Positions 9,204 to 17,987 of a DNA stretch of 64,000 nucleotides are shown piece after piece. The notes beneath the pieces are model-generated. The model saw only the letters and a program-made list of their open reading frames with translations. It made no database searches and was not told where the DNA came from. The DNA comes from Bradyrhizobium lablabi. Its GTDB lineage: Bacteria; Pseudomonadota; Alphaproteobacteria; Rhizobiales; Xanthobacteraceae. Position 1 is the stretch's first letter, and each line of letters begins with the position of its first letter. Both the position numbers and the translations under genes were made by a program. The DNA is taken from positions 1 to 64,000 of the forward strand of contig NZ_JAFCJK010000018.1 of NCBI RefSeq assembly GCF_018131005.1. The letters are read 5' to 3'.

Positions 9204-10216
9204 GTCGTCTGCGTCTTCTGCCATCGAGATTGCTTGGGGTCGCCGATCAGGAACGACGGCGATGGCCGTCGCAGCTCTTTGTGTCGCATATTGCGGAAGG
9301 TCCAGCGCGTGGCCGAGGCAATATCCCGCGGCAAGTCAAGTGCGACAACCTTGACGGCCAGGGAAGGATTGCGCCGGGCCAACAGCACGATGACCGATGC
9401 AAAGTACCTCAATTGGCCGCCCATCAGCGCTCTTCGAAGCAGCCATCGGGCGTAGTTGCAGATCCCCCGGTCCAGCAAGGCGATACGATCGGGATGGCGA
9501 GCCGCCATCTCGTCCGCAACCAGCATCCAGGAACGGAACATCCGTGTCATGTCGCTGGACATGTTGTCCGGCAGATAGCGGTACCCGATCTCATAATCAG
9601 GAACCACCGCGAAGTGATACGCTTCCGCGACACGGCAATAGAACAGCAGATCCTCACAGCCCTGCGCGCCTGACGCCCGCAAGCCGCTCTCGAACCCGTT
9701 CGCAGCGACCAGGGCCTCTCTGCGCACCATCGCCGAACTTCCATTGCCGATGAAATTGCCTTCGAACAGATAGTCCAACACCTCGCCTGCATGAAACACC
9801 GGATCGGACTTGACGCTCACGCGGCTGTTCGCATCGATCCAGGCGTACCAACTGTAGACGAGGCCCGTCCGCTCTCCTCCGGCAATCATGGCCTGAAGCT
9901 GGCGCTCGACCTTGGAAGGCGCCCACAAGTCATCGGCATCGATGAAGGCGATGAATTCGGCGCTGGCGGCCCGCCATCCGGCATTGCGGGCGGCTGCCAC
10001 GCCGGCGTTATCCTGCCTTATGATCGTGATACGGGGATCCCGATCCGCATGCAGCGCGGCGACGGCAACCGTGTCGTCAGTCGAGCCGTCGTCCACCACG
10101 ATGATTTCGAGCCGTTCGTGCGACTGGGACCTTACGCTGCGAAGCGTTTCGTCGATCGTTGCTTCGGCGTTGAAGGCCGGAATGACCACACTGACCAGAT
10201 GCGCACTTGTGCTCAT
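9200..10216 (-). CDS. Family 2 glycosyltransferase (338 aa)
   Basis: The N-terminus SVVIPAFNAEATIDETLRSV, a VVDDGS motif near 41-45 and IDADD at 92-96 are the nucleotide-sugar and metal-binding signatures of inverting GT-A family 2 enzymes. The rest of the protein has no membrane span, so it acts at the cytoplasmic face on a lipid-linked acceptor. The gene overlaps both neighbours by ATGA (start 10216 with stop 10213; stop 9200 with start 9203), so it is part of one translationally coupled operon. Donor and linkage cannot be read from sequence. Confidence 0.9.
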   Translation of the reverse strand: MSTSAHLVSVVIPAFNAEATIDETLRSVRSQSHERLEIIVVDDGSTDDTVAVAALHADRDPRITIIRQDNAGVAAARNAGWRAASAEFIAFIDADDLWAPSKVERQLQAMIAGGERTGLVYSWYAWIDANSRVSVKSDPVFHAGEVLDYLFEGNFIGNGSSAMVRREALVAANGFESGLRASGAQGCEDLLFYCRVAEAYHFAVVPDYEIGYRYLPDNMSSDMTRMFRSWMLVADEMAARHPDRIALLDRGICNYARWLLRRALMGGQLRYFASVIVLLARRNPSLAVKVVALDLPRDIASATRWTFRNMRHKELRRPSPSFLIGDPKQSRWQKTQTT

Positions 10217-13152
10217 TGATACTGCTCCAGACAGTGCACAAACGCTTCCAGACTGTGATCGCCCCTCACTTCGATGCGCGGAAGGTCGAGCAGATCATCT
10301 TTCAAGCCGGCGGCCCGGTCGACCGTGTTGAACACGGCCTTGTAGCCGCATTCCGCCGCGAGAATTCTGAACCGTTGATCGGTGCATCCAAATGGAGCCG
10401 CAAGCGACGTCGTCGGCCGCCCCAGCCACGTCTCCAGTTGGAGACGGGACCGCAGCAGTTCTTCGGCCAGCTCCGAGCTCGAAAGCCGATCGCTTCGCGG
10501 ATGGCGCGCGAGGTGACTGCCAAACATCGCTCCTTCGCCGGCAAGCGCGACAATCCTGTCGGCATCCATCAGCGGCGCGGGTGTTCCGAACGATCTATCC
10601 CACTCCGCCCGCCCGCCCGCCAGATCGGTCACGATGAACACTTCTGCGGACAGATCATTGGCTTTCAAGATCGGCCAGGCCTGCTCGGCAAAATCCTCAT
10701 ATCCGTCGTCGAAGGTGATCAACAGCGGCCTGCCCTCGAACGAGTAGTCGTTGGCGACAAACCACGCCAGCTGCTCCGAGTTGATGGTGTGGTAGCCGTT
10801 CCTTCGCAACCACAGCATCTGCTCGGCAAACGTGTCCGGATTGACGCGGTAGCGCGCAAGCGCTTCCGGCCCATCGGTCGCAATGCGATGATACATCAGG
10901 ACCGGAACGTGTGTGCGCCGCTCCGATTGCCGGACTTCCGACCGCCGCCTGACGGCGCCGTTCCGTACAATAAATCGTGCGACCTCTCTTTCAATCGGCG
11001 CCGCGATCGGTGCGAACGTCACCTGCGGATCCGGCGCGACCTCGCCAGGCTTCGGCCGCCTGTAGCGATCGACGCGATAGAGGTCGGTCTGTATCGATGA
11101 TTCAAGCGCAAGATCCGGCAGTCTTGCCATTACCCGCGCAATCGTCCCGGCTCCGTACTGATTCTCCCAATCGAATCCGGTCCGGGATTTGTCGTCGTTC
11201 AAGACGAAACTGTGAGCCGTGATGAGATGACCGCCGGGACGCAAGGCCCGCGCGACTTTCTCTGCAACAAGCGCCAATTCGGTCTCGTCATTCAGGAAGT
11301 AAAGCACCTCGGAGCAGCAGATGAGATCCATCTCGCCGGGGAGAGGATCGGCCGATAGATCAAGCTTGTGAAACTCTACGTTGCGAATACCGCTGCATCG
11401 CAGGCCAGCCCGTTCGAGTGCCGTCGACGAAATATCGAATGCCAGGAGGTGCCCGACCTTCCCAGCCAGTTGCTGGCTGAAGTGTCCTTCCGCGCAGGCG
11501 AGTTCCATGGCACGTTCCGCCGGTTCAGGCGGCAGCAGTTCCAGTTGCCGCTGGTATTTCTCCTGCTCATAGGGCGAGCCGTAGTTCCAGGGATCCTCCT
11601 TTTGGAAGAACCGTTCCCAGAACAACTCACGCCCAATTTCGCTTGGACTATCTTCAAAGGCATGGTTCTGCCGGTTGCCCCACATCGGCGAACTCGAAGC
11701 GGGTCTTGACCGGACCCCACGCAACATGCGGTCTTGCAACACCTGCAGCCGATACTGGTGACTGTCCGGGTTGCTGCGGGCAAACTCTCGAAGCCGTCTT
11801 ATCAACTTGGCAGGCCGGCTCTGACGTTGAAGTCCCCGGGGCCTATGTGCCGGAGGCTCCAAATGGCCGAGGTGCTCGTCAACAAGTTTTGTCCAAAAGT
11901 CGGAATCTACGGTGCCGAGCACTCCGACGTCGAACAAGGCCAGCACCTCTGGCCCATCGCAAATGTAGACGTAGAGTCGGTCAATATGACTGGGCGGGCA
12001 TAGCTCCGGAAGCTGCCGCAGGTCGACCCGAAGGCCGAGTGTCAGCGCCAACTCCCGTGGAGCCGAAAGGTCATCGTAGTCCAGCAGCACGCGCTCAAAT
12101 CGATACTGGACCTTTCGGGCTGCTGCCGGATCGCTCCAGGCTTGCCCGATTGCGGCGATCAATTCGGTCACACGCGCGCCAAACTGAGCCCAGCGGCCGG
12201 CCAGTCGTGCAGGCGTTGTTCGCGCCCCCACTGCGAGTGCGTCGAGCAGGCAAAAGGCGATCTGGTCCGCTGCTGTCTCCGATTGAGGTATGCCGGTCAA
12301 CAATTCTGTTGAAGGAAGGCTCCACTTTCCGCGAGCGCAATCTATGCCGCAGCACCAAAGTGCAAAATAGGCGCGCGCTGCCGCCAGCGGTCTGCCGTGA
12401 GCGGCCGATGCTCCGTTTCGATACGTGGGCGCCGGATTTTGCACCCGCGCATCGGTGGAGAATCCGCGAGTGATAACGGCATTCCCATCGACAAGCATTT
12501 GCTGGACATCGCTGGACAGGGAATGCTCACTCGACCAGTAATAGCTGAGCAACTCGTCGACGTGAATCCAGCGGCCGCCGCTTCGCGCAATCCGCTGCCA
12601 CAGATCCCATTCCTCGCAGGTGCGCAGATCGACGTCGAAGCCACCGACTTCCTGCACTGCGCTCTTTTTGACAAGGACACCGTGAACGGCCACCGGACAG
12701 CTGCGCGCAAAAGCTTCAAACGGATTGTTTGCAACGACTGCATTGCGATACCGGGGCGTTTGGCCGCCGTCCGGCATGACCCGACAATGATCGCAGCAGG
12801 CGGCGATCGCAGAGGGATTTTCATCCAGCGCCGCGTTCATTTTGGCCAGAAATTGCGCGTCGATCCAGTCGTCGCTATCGAGGAACAGAATCCGTTCTCC
12901 GTTTGCGCGGGACAGGCCGACATTGCGGGCTGTCGATACACCCCGCCCAATGGATTTCAGTGCAATGAAGCGGGCATCCCGCGCCGCATAGCCATCAACG
13001 ATTGCCGGCGTTGCATCGACTGAGCCGTCGTCAACTATCAGCGCCTCCCATCTCGGGGCGCTTTGGGCCAGCAGGCTCTCAAGGGTTCGAGCAATGGTCT
13101 TCTCGGCATCGCGAGCGGCGATCACGATCGAAGTGAGCGAACCGGCCGTCAT
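10213..13152 (-). CDS. Three-domain protein: GT2 glycosyltransferase, NodS-like methyltransferase, NodB-like polysaccharide deacetylase (979 aa)
   Basis: Residues about 5-230 form a GT2 domain (VIAARDAEKTIARTLESL, VDDGS, LDSDDW at 91-96). Residues about 505-700 form a class I SAM methyltransferase of NodS type (FWERFFQKEDPWNYG, then MELACAEGHFS as motif I, and ICCSEVLYFL). Residues about 747-975 form a NodB-homology deacetylase with TFDDGYEDF (813-821) and the metal motif SHLARHP (H880, H884). The linker at about 235-500 has no recognised domain. ATGA overlaps at both ends tie it to its neighbours. Likely roles are adding a sugar, methylating it and removing an N- or O-acyl group. The frame is intact over the whole length, so this is a real fusion and not an artefact of two genes. 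Confidence 0.9.
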   Translation of the reverse strand: MTAGSLTSIVIAARDAEKTIARTLESLLAQSAPRWEALIVDDGSVDATPAIVDGYAARDARFIALKSIGRGVSTARNVGLSRANGERILFLDSDDWIDAQFLAKMNAALDENPSAIAACCDHCRVMPDGGQTPRYRNAVVANNPFEAFARSCPVAVHGVLVKKSAVQEVGGFDVDLRTCEEWDLWQRIARSGGRWIHVDELLSYYWSSEHSLSSDVQQMLVDGNAVITRGFSTDARVQNPAPTYRNGASAAHGRPLAAARAYFALWCCGIDCARGKWSLPSTELLTGIPQSETAADQIAFCLLDALAVGARTTPARLAGRWAQFGARVTELIAAIGQAWSDPAAARKVQYRFERVLLDYDDLSAPRELALTLGLRVDLRQLPELCPPSHIDRLYVYICDGPEVLALFDVGVLGTVDSDFWTKLVDEHLGHLEPPAHRPRGLQRQSRPAKLIRRLREFARSNPDSHQYRLQVLQDRMLRGVRSRPASSSPMWGNRQNHAFEDSPSEIGRELFWERFFQKEDPWNYGSPYEQEKYQRQLELLPPEPAERAMELACAEGHFSQQLAGKVGHLLAFDISSTALERAGLRCSGIRNVEFHKLDLSADPLPGEMDLICCSEVLYFLNDETELALVAEKVARALRPGGHLITAHSFVLNDDKSRTGFDWENQYGAGTIARVMARLPDLALESSIQTDLYRVDRYRRPKPGEVAPDPQVTFAPIAAPIEREVARFIVRNGAVRRRSEVRQSERRTHVPVLMYHRIATDGPEALARYRVNPDTFAEQMLWLRRNGYHTINSEQLAWFVANDYSFEGRPLLITFDDGYEDFAEQAWPILKANDLSAEVFIVTDLAGGRAEWDRSFGTPAPLMDADRIVALAGEGAMFGSHLARHPRSDRLSSSELAEELLRSRLQLETWLGRPTTSLAAPFGCTDQRFRILAAECGYKAVFNTVDRAAGLKDDLLDLPRIEVRGDHSLEAFVHCLEQYQ

Positions 13153-14300
13153 CTGCGCTTCCCCTCGCGATGATAGAAGCGGATGCCGGAGACGCAGCCG
13201 GCTATCTCCTCGTTGAGAAAGCGGTCTTCAATACGCTTGCGACCAAACGCTCTGCGAAGCAGCCGATACGAGTACCATTTCGGTAGATACAGATACGCAC
13301 GCATGCGGTTTTCCGGGAGCCCGGTTCGCTCATATTGAACCAGCAGTGCCGCAACGTGGCCTCGCATGTAGTAGTAGATCTGGCTCGCGAGCCCCTCCAC
13401 CGTCCGTCGGTGAGAGTGGAAAGCCACGGAGGATGGTACGTAGCGACACTCGTGGCCGCTTGCGAGCAACCGGTACCAATATTCCGAGTCTCCAGAACAG
13501 CCCGCCTGACCGACATCGAGACGGTCGTCAAACAGGCCGACTTTTTCAAACACGTCGCGGCGGAAAGCCATGCTGGCTCCGGCCCCGATCTCCCATGCCG
13601 GAAAAGCGCCGTTGAAGCACGAACTGTCGAAGTCCTGCTCGCGATAACCTCTGCCAAACCCCCAGTAGGTCTCGAAGTGCCGTTGCGCCTCTGTTGCGAG
13701 TTCTGCCGGGAGCACGAGCCCGGTCACGGCGGCGATCTGTGGCCGGTCGAACGCGGCTACCAGCCGTTCCAGCCAATGGGGATGAAGCAGCACGTCGTCG
13801 TCGGTGAAGGCGACGATGTCGCCGGTTGCGCGAAGCACGCCGGCATTACGCGCGACGTCGAGCCCCGGCCGGTCTTCGCGTATGTAAGTGACTCCCGCTG
13901 CCAATGCGACATCGCGCGTCCGCCGGTCCCGCGACGCGTTGTCGACCACGACGATCTCGCGCGGCCGGCAGCTCTGCCTCGGCAACGACGCAAGGCATGC
14001 AGCCAGTTCATCCGGCCGGTCTCGCGTGCAGATCACCACGCTGGCCGAGACAGTAGGCTTGACCTGTCTTTGCAGTTCGCCCTCGATCGCCAGAAGATAG
14101 TCGGAGTCGATATGATCGATGCTTGAGCCGATCCGTTGCCCCTGGTGCGCCAGCACATGGCCGATCGGACGGTCACCGTACCAGAACACGGTCATGCCCT
14201 CACGCGCTTCTGCTCCAGCAATGTCCGCCGGCGACGTCACGGAAATGTGGGTGACGCCCTCGCCTAACGGCAGGTCCGCGATGAAAGCGAGCATGGTCAT
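13149..14300 (-). CDS. Family 2 glycosyltransferase with N-terminal extension (383 aa)
   Basis: A GT2 domain begins near residue 84 (SASVVICTRDRPDELAACL) with VVVDNAS at about 117-123 and FTDDD at 165-169. About 80 residues precede it (YGDRPIGHVLAHQG); this kind of N-terminal module is found in several rhizobial GT2 proteins and may bind the acceptor or a partner. A start at the third residue (ATG at 14294) is possible. The gene is 12 bases downstream of galE and overlaps the next gene by ATGA. It is cytoplasmic with no membrane span. The transferred sugar is unknown. Confidence 0.88.
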   Translation of the reverse strand: MTMLAFIADLPLGEGVTHISVTSPADIAGAEAREGMTVFWYGDRPIGHVLAHQGQRIGSSIDHIDSDYLLAIEGELQRQVKPTVSASVVICTRDRPDELAACLASLPRQSCRPREIVVVDNASRDRRTRDVALAAGVTYIREDRPGLDVARNAGVLRATGDIVAFTDDDVLLHPHWLERLVAAFDRPQIAAVTGLVLPAELATEAQRHFETYWGFGRGYREQDFDSSCFNGAFPAWEIGAGASMAFRRDVFEKVGLFDDRLDVGQAGCSGDSEYWYRLLASGHECRYVPSSVAFHSHRRTVEGLASQIYYYMRGHVAALLVQYERTGLPENRMRAYLYLPKWYSYRLLRRAFGRKRIEDRFLNEEIAGCVSGIRFYHREGKRR

Positions 14301-14312
14301 TTCGTTGCCGTG

Positions 14313-15296
14313 TCAGACGGGCGGATGACGGTCGCGCCACTGCAGCGCGGTCTTGATGATAAAGTCGATACCGGAGTATTGTGGACGCCAGTCGAGTTCT
14401 CGCTCGGCCTTCCCGAACGATGCGACGAGCTTGGCGGGATCGCCCTCACGGCGCGGGCCGCGCCGCACGACCGGCTTCCTCCCGGCGACACGCTCCACCG
14501 CCTCGATCAACTCGAGCACGCTGGTGCCAACGCCGGTACCCAGATTGAACACATGTGTACCGCCCTGTCCGAGCAGCATTTCTCCCGCAACCAAGTGGGC
14601 CCGCGCAAGATCGTTGACATGGATGTAGTCCCTGATCGCGCTGCCATCAGGCGTTGGAAAATCGGTGCCCATGATCGTAAATGGGCGATCGGTTCGGCGC
14701 CCTGCTTCGATCGCCAGCGGGATGGCATGTGTTTCGGGCTCGTGTCGCTCGCCTATTTCGCCCTCCGGATCGGCACCTGCCGCGTTGAAGTAGCGCAAGG
14801 AGGTCGATCCAATGCCGTAGGCCCTCCCGAAATCCTCCAACATCCGCTCGATGATCATCTTAGACCAGCCATACGGGTTGATCGGCGCCTGCGGATGGCT
14901 TTCATCAATGGGGATTTGCTGGGGGATACCGTAACTGGCACACGTGCTGGAGAAGAGGATGTGGCGGCACCCCGCCGCGCGCATGCCATTCAGCAGCGCT
15001 AGCGTTCCGGCCGTATTGTTTTCGTAGTAGATCGCTGGATCTTCGACCGACTCGCCGACGTAGGCAAAGGCCGCGAAATGCGCAACCAGATCCGGCTTGT
15101 ACTTTTCCAGCGCTTCACGCACGGCAATCGGGTCGCGGACATCCGATTCCACCAGGGGACCCCAGCGCACCGCGTCGCGCCAGCCGCGCGAGAGATTGTC
15201 GAGCGTCACTACATTCCAGCCAGCCCCGGCAAATGTTTTGCAGCAGTGGGAGCCCACATATCCCGCACCGCCGGTGACCAGTACCGTCCTGGTCAT
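14313..15296 (-). CDS. galE: UDP-glucose 4-epimerase (327 aa)
   Basis: The NAD-binding fold starts with VLVTGGAGYVGSH (GxxGxxG). The SSTCASYG segment and the YGWSKMIIE (YxxxK) motif give the catalytic serine or threonine, tyrosine and lysine of extended short-chain dehydrogenases, and LRYFNAAGADP is typical of GalE/ExoB. It interconverts UDP-glucose and UDP-galactose in the cytoplasm and supplies galactose for EPS, as ExoB does in rhizobia. It is the first gene of the minus-strand operon that continues down to the ABC transporter at 7392. The length is normal for the family. Confidence 0.93.
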   Translation of the reverse strand: MTRTVLVTGGAGYVGSHCCKTFAGAGWNVVTLDNLSRGWRDAVRWGPLVESDVRDPIAVREALEKYKPDLVAHFAAFAYVGESVEDPAIYYENNTAGTLALLNGMRAAGCRHILFSSTCASYGIPQQIPIDESHPQAPINPYGWSKMIIERMLEDFGRAYGIGSTSLRYFNAAGADPEGEIGERHEPETHAIPLAIEAGRRTDRPFTIMGTDFPTPDGSAIRDYIHVNDLARAHLVAGEMLLGQGGTHVFNLGTGVGTSVLELIEAVERVAGRKPVVRRGPRREGDPAKLVASFGKAERELDWRPQYSGIDFIIKTALQWRDRHPPV

Positions 15297-15953
15297 GCCG
15301 TCTCTCCGGCGCGGTGAGCGGTGGGTCGGCGGTCAACCTCGGGTCTTACAAATCGTCGACGCAAGCATGCGCACAGTGACCACGAGACACGTCTGCGTAC
15401 ATACATCATAATGGACGGGCTTTCGAAAGCTTGAAGCACCTGAACTTGATACTGAGACTTGCAGTCGAAATTCGATTGGTTCACTTGGGCAAAGTCGGCA
15501 GGGACTTCGAGGCTGAAGCGACCTGTCACAAAAGCTATCAATCTAATTGCGGCTTCTTCGCGATACAGTAAAAATGGAACAGCTGCGCCAGTTCCAAAGC
15601 ACGGGATCTCACTGAAGGGCGTCGCTCACAATCGTTCGCCCAGCGAACGTCAGGGAACCGATGCGTCGTTGGCATCACTTCGCCGAATTCTCTTGCGGAC
15701 GTCGCCTGAAAATCGAGCAGACCCGAACGCAGAGGGTGCCGACATGCGGAATCCGCAAATCAGGTTCGCGTTGCTAACGCATCTCTGGTGGAACACAGGC
15801 GCCGAACCGGCCTGAATCGATCATGCGACGAGCAAAGCAACAACCATAGCGGCTGGCCGATGCAACAGGAGCGGACGTCGCGCCCAACATCGTTGTACAA
15901 CATGTCGGCCCAACGCTTTGCCAGACGTCATTGAAGCGCCGTTCCCGGCCGGG
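15297..15953. other. Long intergenic region upstream of galE operon
   Basis: No supported gene in about 650 bases. It should contain the promoter of the galE-to-ABC operon. A 12-base perfect palindrome GCTTTCGAAAGC is present at 15419-15430, about 120 bases upstream of galE. Reading frames here (15293-15541 minus and 15459-15815 plus) lack ribosome-binding sites and recognisable content. Confidence 0.45.
15419..15430. promoter_or_regulatory. 12-bp perfect palindrome upstream of galE operon, possible operator
   Basis: GCTTTCGAAAGC is a perfect inverted repeat located about 120 bases upstream of the galE start. A site of this form could bind a dimeric regulator. I do not recognise it as a known EPS-regulator site, so the function is inference only. 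Confidence 0.25.
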
Positions 15954-16349
15954 TCAGGGCTTATCCTGCGCCAGCTCATCGGTCGGATAGAAGCGCGCCT
16001 TATGCGCTTCGGACAGAACCTCTCCGGTCGCCGATTTGACCTGTGCCGTCCATTGATAAACGCCAGGAGTGCACGGAGCGAAGGTTCGGAATGTTCCCGA
16101 CGGCAGAACGCCATTCTCCGGAACCGGAAGCTCCTGTCCGCCCATTTCCCTGACACCTTGCGTCAGCGTGAGTAAAAGGATTTTGGCGCCTGCCGGAATA
16201 CCACGAAGATGGAATTCCGGGTTTGGAAACAGCGTGACGCAGCCCTTGGCGCCGCGCCAGGAAAAATCCAGAGTCATCGGATCGGCAATAGCCGCATGGC
16301 AAGTTGCAAACCATCCGACGAGTGCGGCAGCAATCAACCTGGACGACAT
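15954..16349 (-). CDS. Small secreted protein (131 aa), unknown function
   Basis: I chose the ATG at 16347-16349 because it begins a clean signal peptide (MSSRLIAAALVGWFATCHAA, with IADP following); the upstream frame is charged and unlike a protein. The mature region is about 110 residues with beta-rich character, two cysteines (KGCVTLFP and FAPCTPGVYQW) and a segment resembling Ig-like or copper-resistance CopC-like folds (GVYQWTAQVKSATGEVLSEA). It ends in TDELAQDKP. It is likely periplasmic. It stands alone between galE and the divergent GT4 gene; a role in EPS handling is only suggested by position. Confidence 0.68.
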   Translation of the reverse strand: MSSRLIAAALVGWFATCHAAIADPMTLDFSWRGAKGCVTLFPNPEFHLRGIPAGAKILLLTLTQGVREMGGQELPVPENGVLPSGTFRTFAPCTPGVYQWTAQVKSATGEVLSEAHKARFYPTDELAQDKP

Positions 16350-16772
16350 GGGAACCCCACGAATCGGATCTGCTACAGCGGCGCGTTGCGGAGACGTCTG
16401 GTAGACCTGCCTATGTGGCCGCTTTGAGGCAAGAACGCCTGACGCGACGACTTTTGATTTCGAGCCGAGGGCTGCTCGCCACGACCGCCACTTGGCATCG
16501 AATTTGAATTCACAACCGACACAAGAATTTCTTACTCGTCGAATAGAAGCCGCGATCATGAACCACTCCGCTGATGACCTAGATTCGCGCAGGGTGCCTC
16601 CAAAACATAAAAGCACGCCTGCACACTAACTGTGCGGCGTTCAACAAGGTTCGAAATTGAGAATAGTGCAAACCGAGGACAGACAACTCCGTGCCGACGC
16701 GTGGCCAGCGGTCTCGCGTCACGCGCACTCTCATGACGGCCACGTTTTGGTTGTGAGAATGATGGGGCTGTC
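16350..16772. other. Divergent intergenic region, no gene seen
   Basis: About 420 bases between the secreted-protein gene (minus) and the GT4 gene (plus). It must hold two divergent promoters. I could not identify a confident -35/-10 pair or a gene. Confidence 0.4.
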
Positions 16773-17987
16773 ATGAAGATCCTTGTACACGACTACGCTG
16801 GTCACCCGTTCCAGGTCGATCTCAGCCGCGAGCTGGCCGTCCGGGGACACAAGGTAAGCCACGCCTACTTCCACGGCGATCTCGGGCCAAAGGGCAAGCT
16901 CGAGAGATCGCCCGCCGATCCCGATCACCTGTCCTTTACAGGCGTCAAGCTGTCGCGCCCTTACGACAAGGCGTCCTTCGTGCGCCGCAGGTTCGACGAC
17001 GTGGCCTACGGAAAGGCGGTTGCGAAACTGGTGCATTCGGACAAGCCGGACGTCGTCATATCAGGCAATACGCCGACGGAGGCGCAATCGGCCATCGTCA
17101 ACGCCTGCAAGCAGAACGGCTCGAAGTTCGTGTTCTGGGTCCAGGATTTCTACAGCGTCGCCGTATCGCAGCTATTGCGCAAGAAGCTGGGACCACCCGG
17201 CGCCATGGTCGGAGCCTACTACCGGTTTCTGGAGCGGCGGCAGTTTCAGAGCTCCGATGCAGTCGTCGTCATTACGAATGCCTTCTCGCCTCTCGCAAGC
17301 AAGTGGACCGGCACCGAGGACAATGTCTTTGTGATCGAGAACTGGGGTGCGCTGAACGATATCGCCCCCTATCCAAAAGACAACGAATGGGCACGCCGTC
17401 ATGGGCTGCACAACTCGTTCAACTTTCTCTATTCGGGCACGCTTGGGCTGAAGCATAATCCCGATCTCCTTGTACAGCTTGCCAAGGCTGTGAAGGGGCG
17501 CGCCAAAGTCGTGACCGTCAGCCAGGGTGTTGGCGTCGCGCACCTCGAGCAGGCCAAGGCCGAATTCGGGCTGGACAATCTCGTCCTGCTGCCGCTGCAG
17601 CCTTTTGCAGATCTTCCCAAGGTATTAGCGACCTCCGATGTCGCTGTCGCGACGATCGAACCGGAAGCGGGAATATTCTCGGTGCCCTCCAAGGTGCAGT
17701 CCTACTTCTGCGCCGGGCGCCCAGTTCTGCTTGCGGCGCCCAGGGAAAATCTCGCTTCCGATGTGGTTCGCCGCAATGGCGCCGGATTGGTCGTTGATCC
17801 CGTCGATCAGCCGGCCTTCCTCGAAGCTGCCCTTCGGCTTCTCGATGATGGAGCTTTGAGAGCAAATGCCGCCGCCAAAGCGCGATCATTTGCGCTCGAC
17901 AATTACGACATCAAAACGGTAACCGACCGATTCGAAGTCGTATTCGACTACGCTATCGGTGCGAAAACTGCGGAAAGGAAGATCTAA
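16773..17987 (+). CDS. Family 4 glycosyltransferase (404 aa)
   Basis: The protein has the two-domain GT-B layout. The N-terminal half opens with MKILVHDYAGHPFQVDLSREL (glycine/histidine acceptor-side loop, positions 1-21). The C-terminal half has FLYSGTLGLKHNP (about 223-235) and the donor-binding IFSVPSKVQSYFCAGRPVLL stretch (about 305-325). This resembles retaining GT4 enzymes of the WcaI/WbuB type used in colanic acid and capsule assembly. No membrane span is seen. The TAA stop shares its final A with the ATG of the next gene (17987), so the two are translationally coupled. That coupling suggests that it may use the product of that epimerase as donor. Confidence 0.9.
   Translation: MKILVHDYAGHPFQVDLSRELAVRGHKVSHAYFHGDLGPKGKLERSPADPDHLSFTGVKLSRPYDKASFVRRRFDDVAYGKAVAKLVHSDKPDVVISGNTPTEAQSAIVNACKQNGSKFVFWVQDFYSVAVSQLLRKKLGPPGAMVGAYYRFLERRQFQSSDAVVVITNAFSPLASKWTGTEDNVFVIENWGALNDIAPYPKDNEWARRHGLHNSFNFLYSGTLGLKHNPDLLVQLAKAVKGRAKVVTVSQGVGVAHLEQAKAEFGLDNLVLLPLQPFADLPKVLATSDVAVATIEPEAGIFSVPSKVQSYFCAGRPVLLAAPRENLASDVVRRNGAGLVVDPVDQPAFLEAALRLLDDGALRANAAAKARSFALDNYDIKTVTDRFEVVFDYAIGAKTAERKI

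Noticed and set aside
15293..15815. Open frames in the intergenic region upstream of galE
   Set aside because: No start context or motif, and they overlap the likely promoter region and each other.
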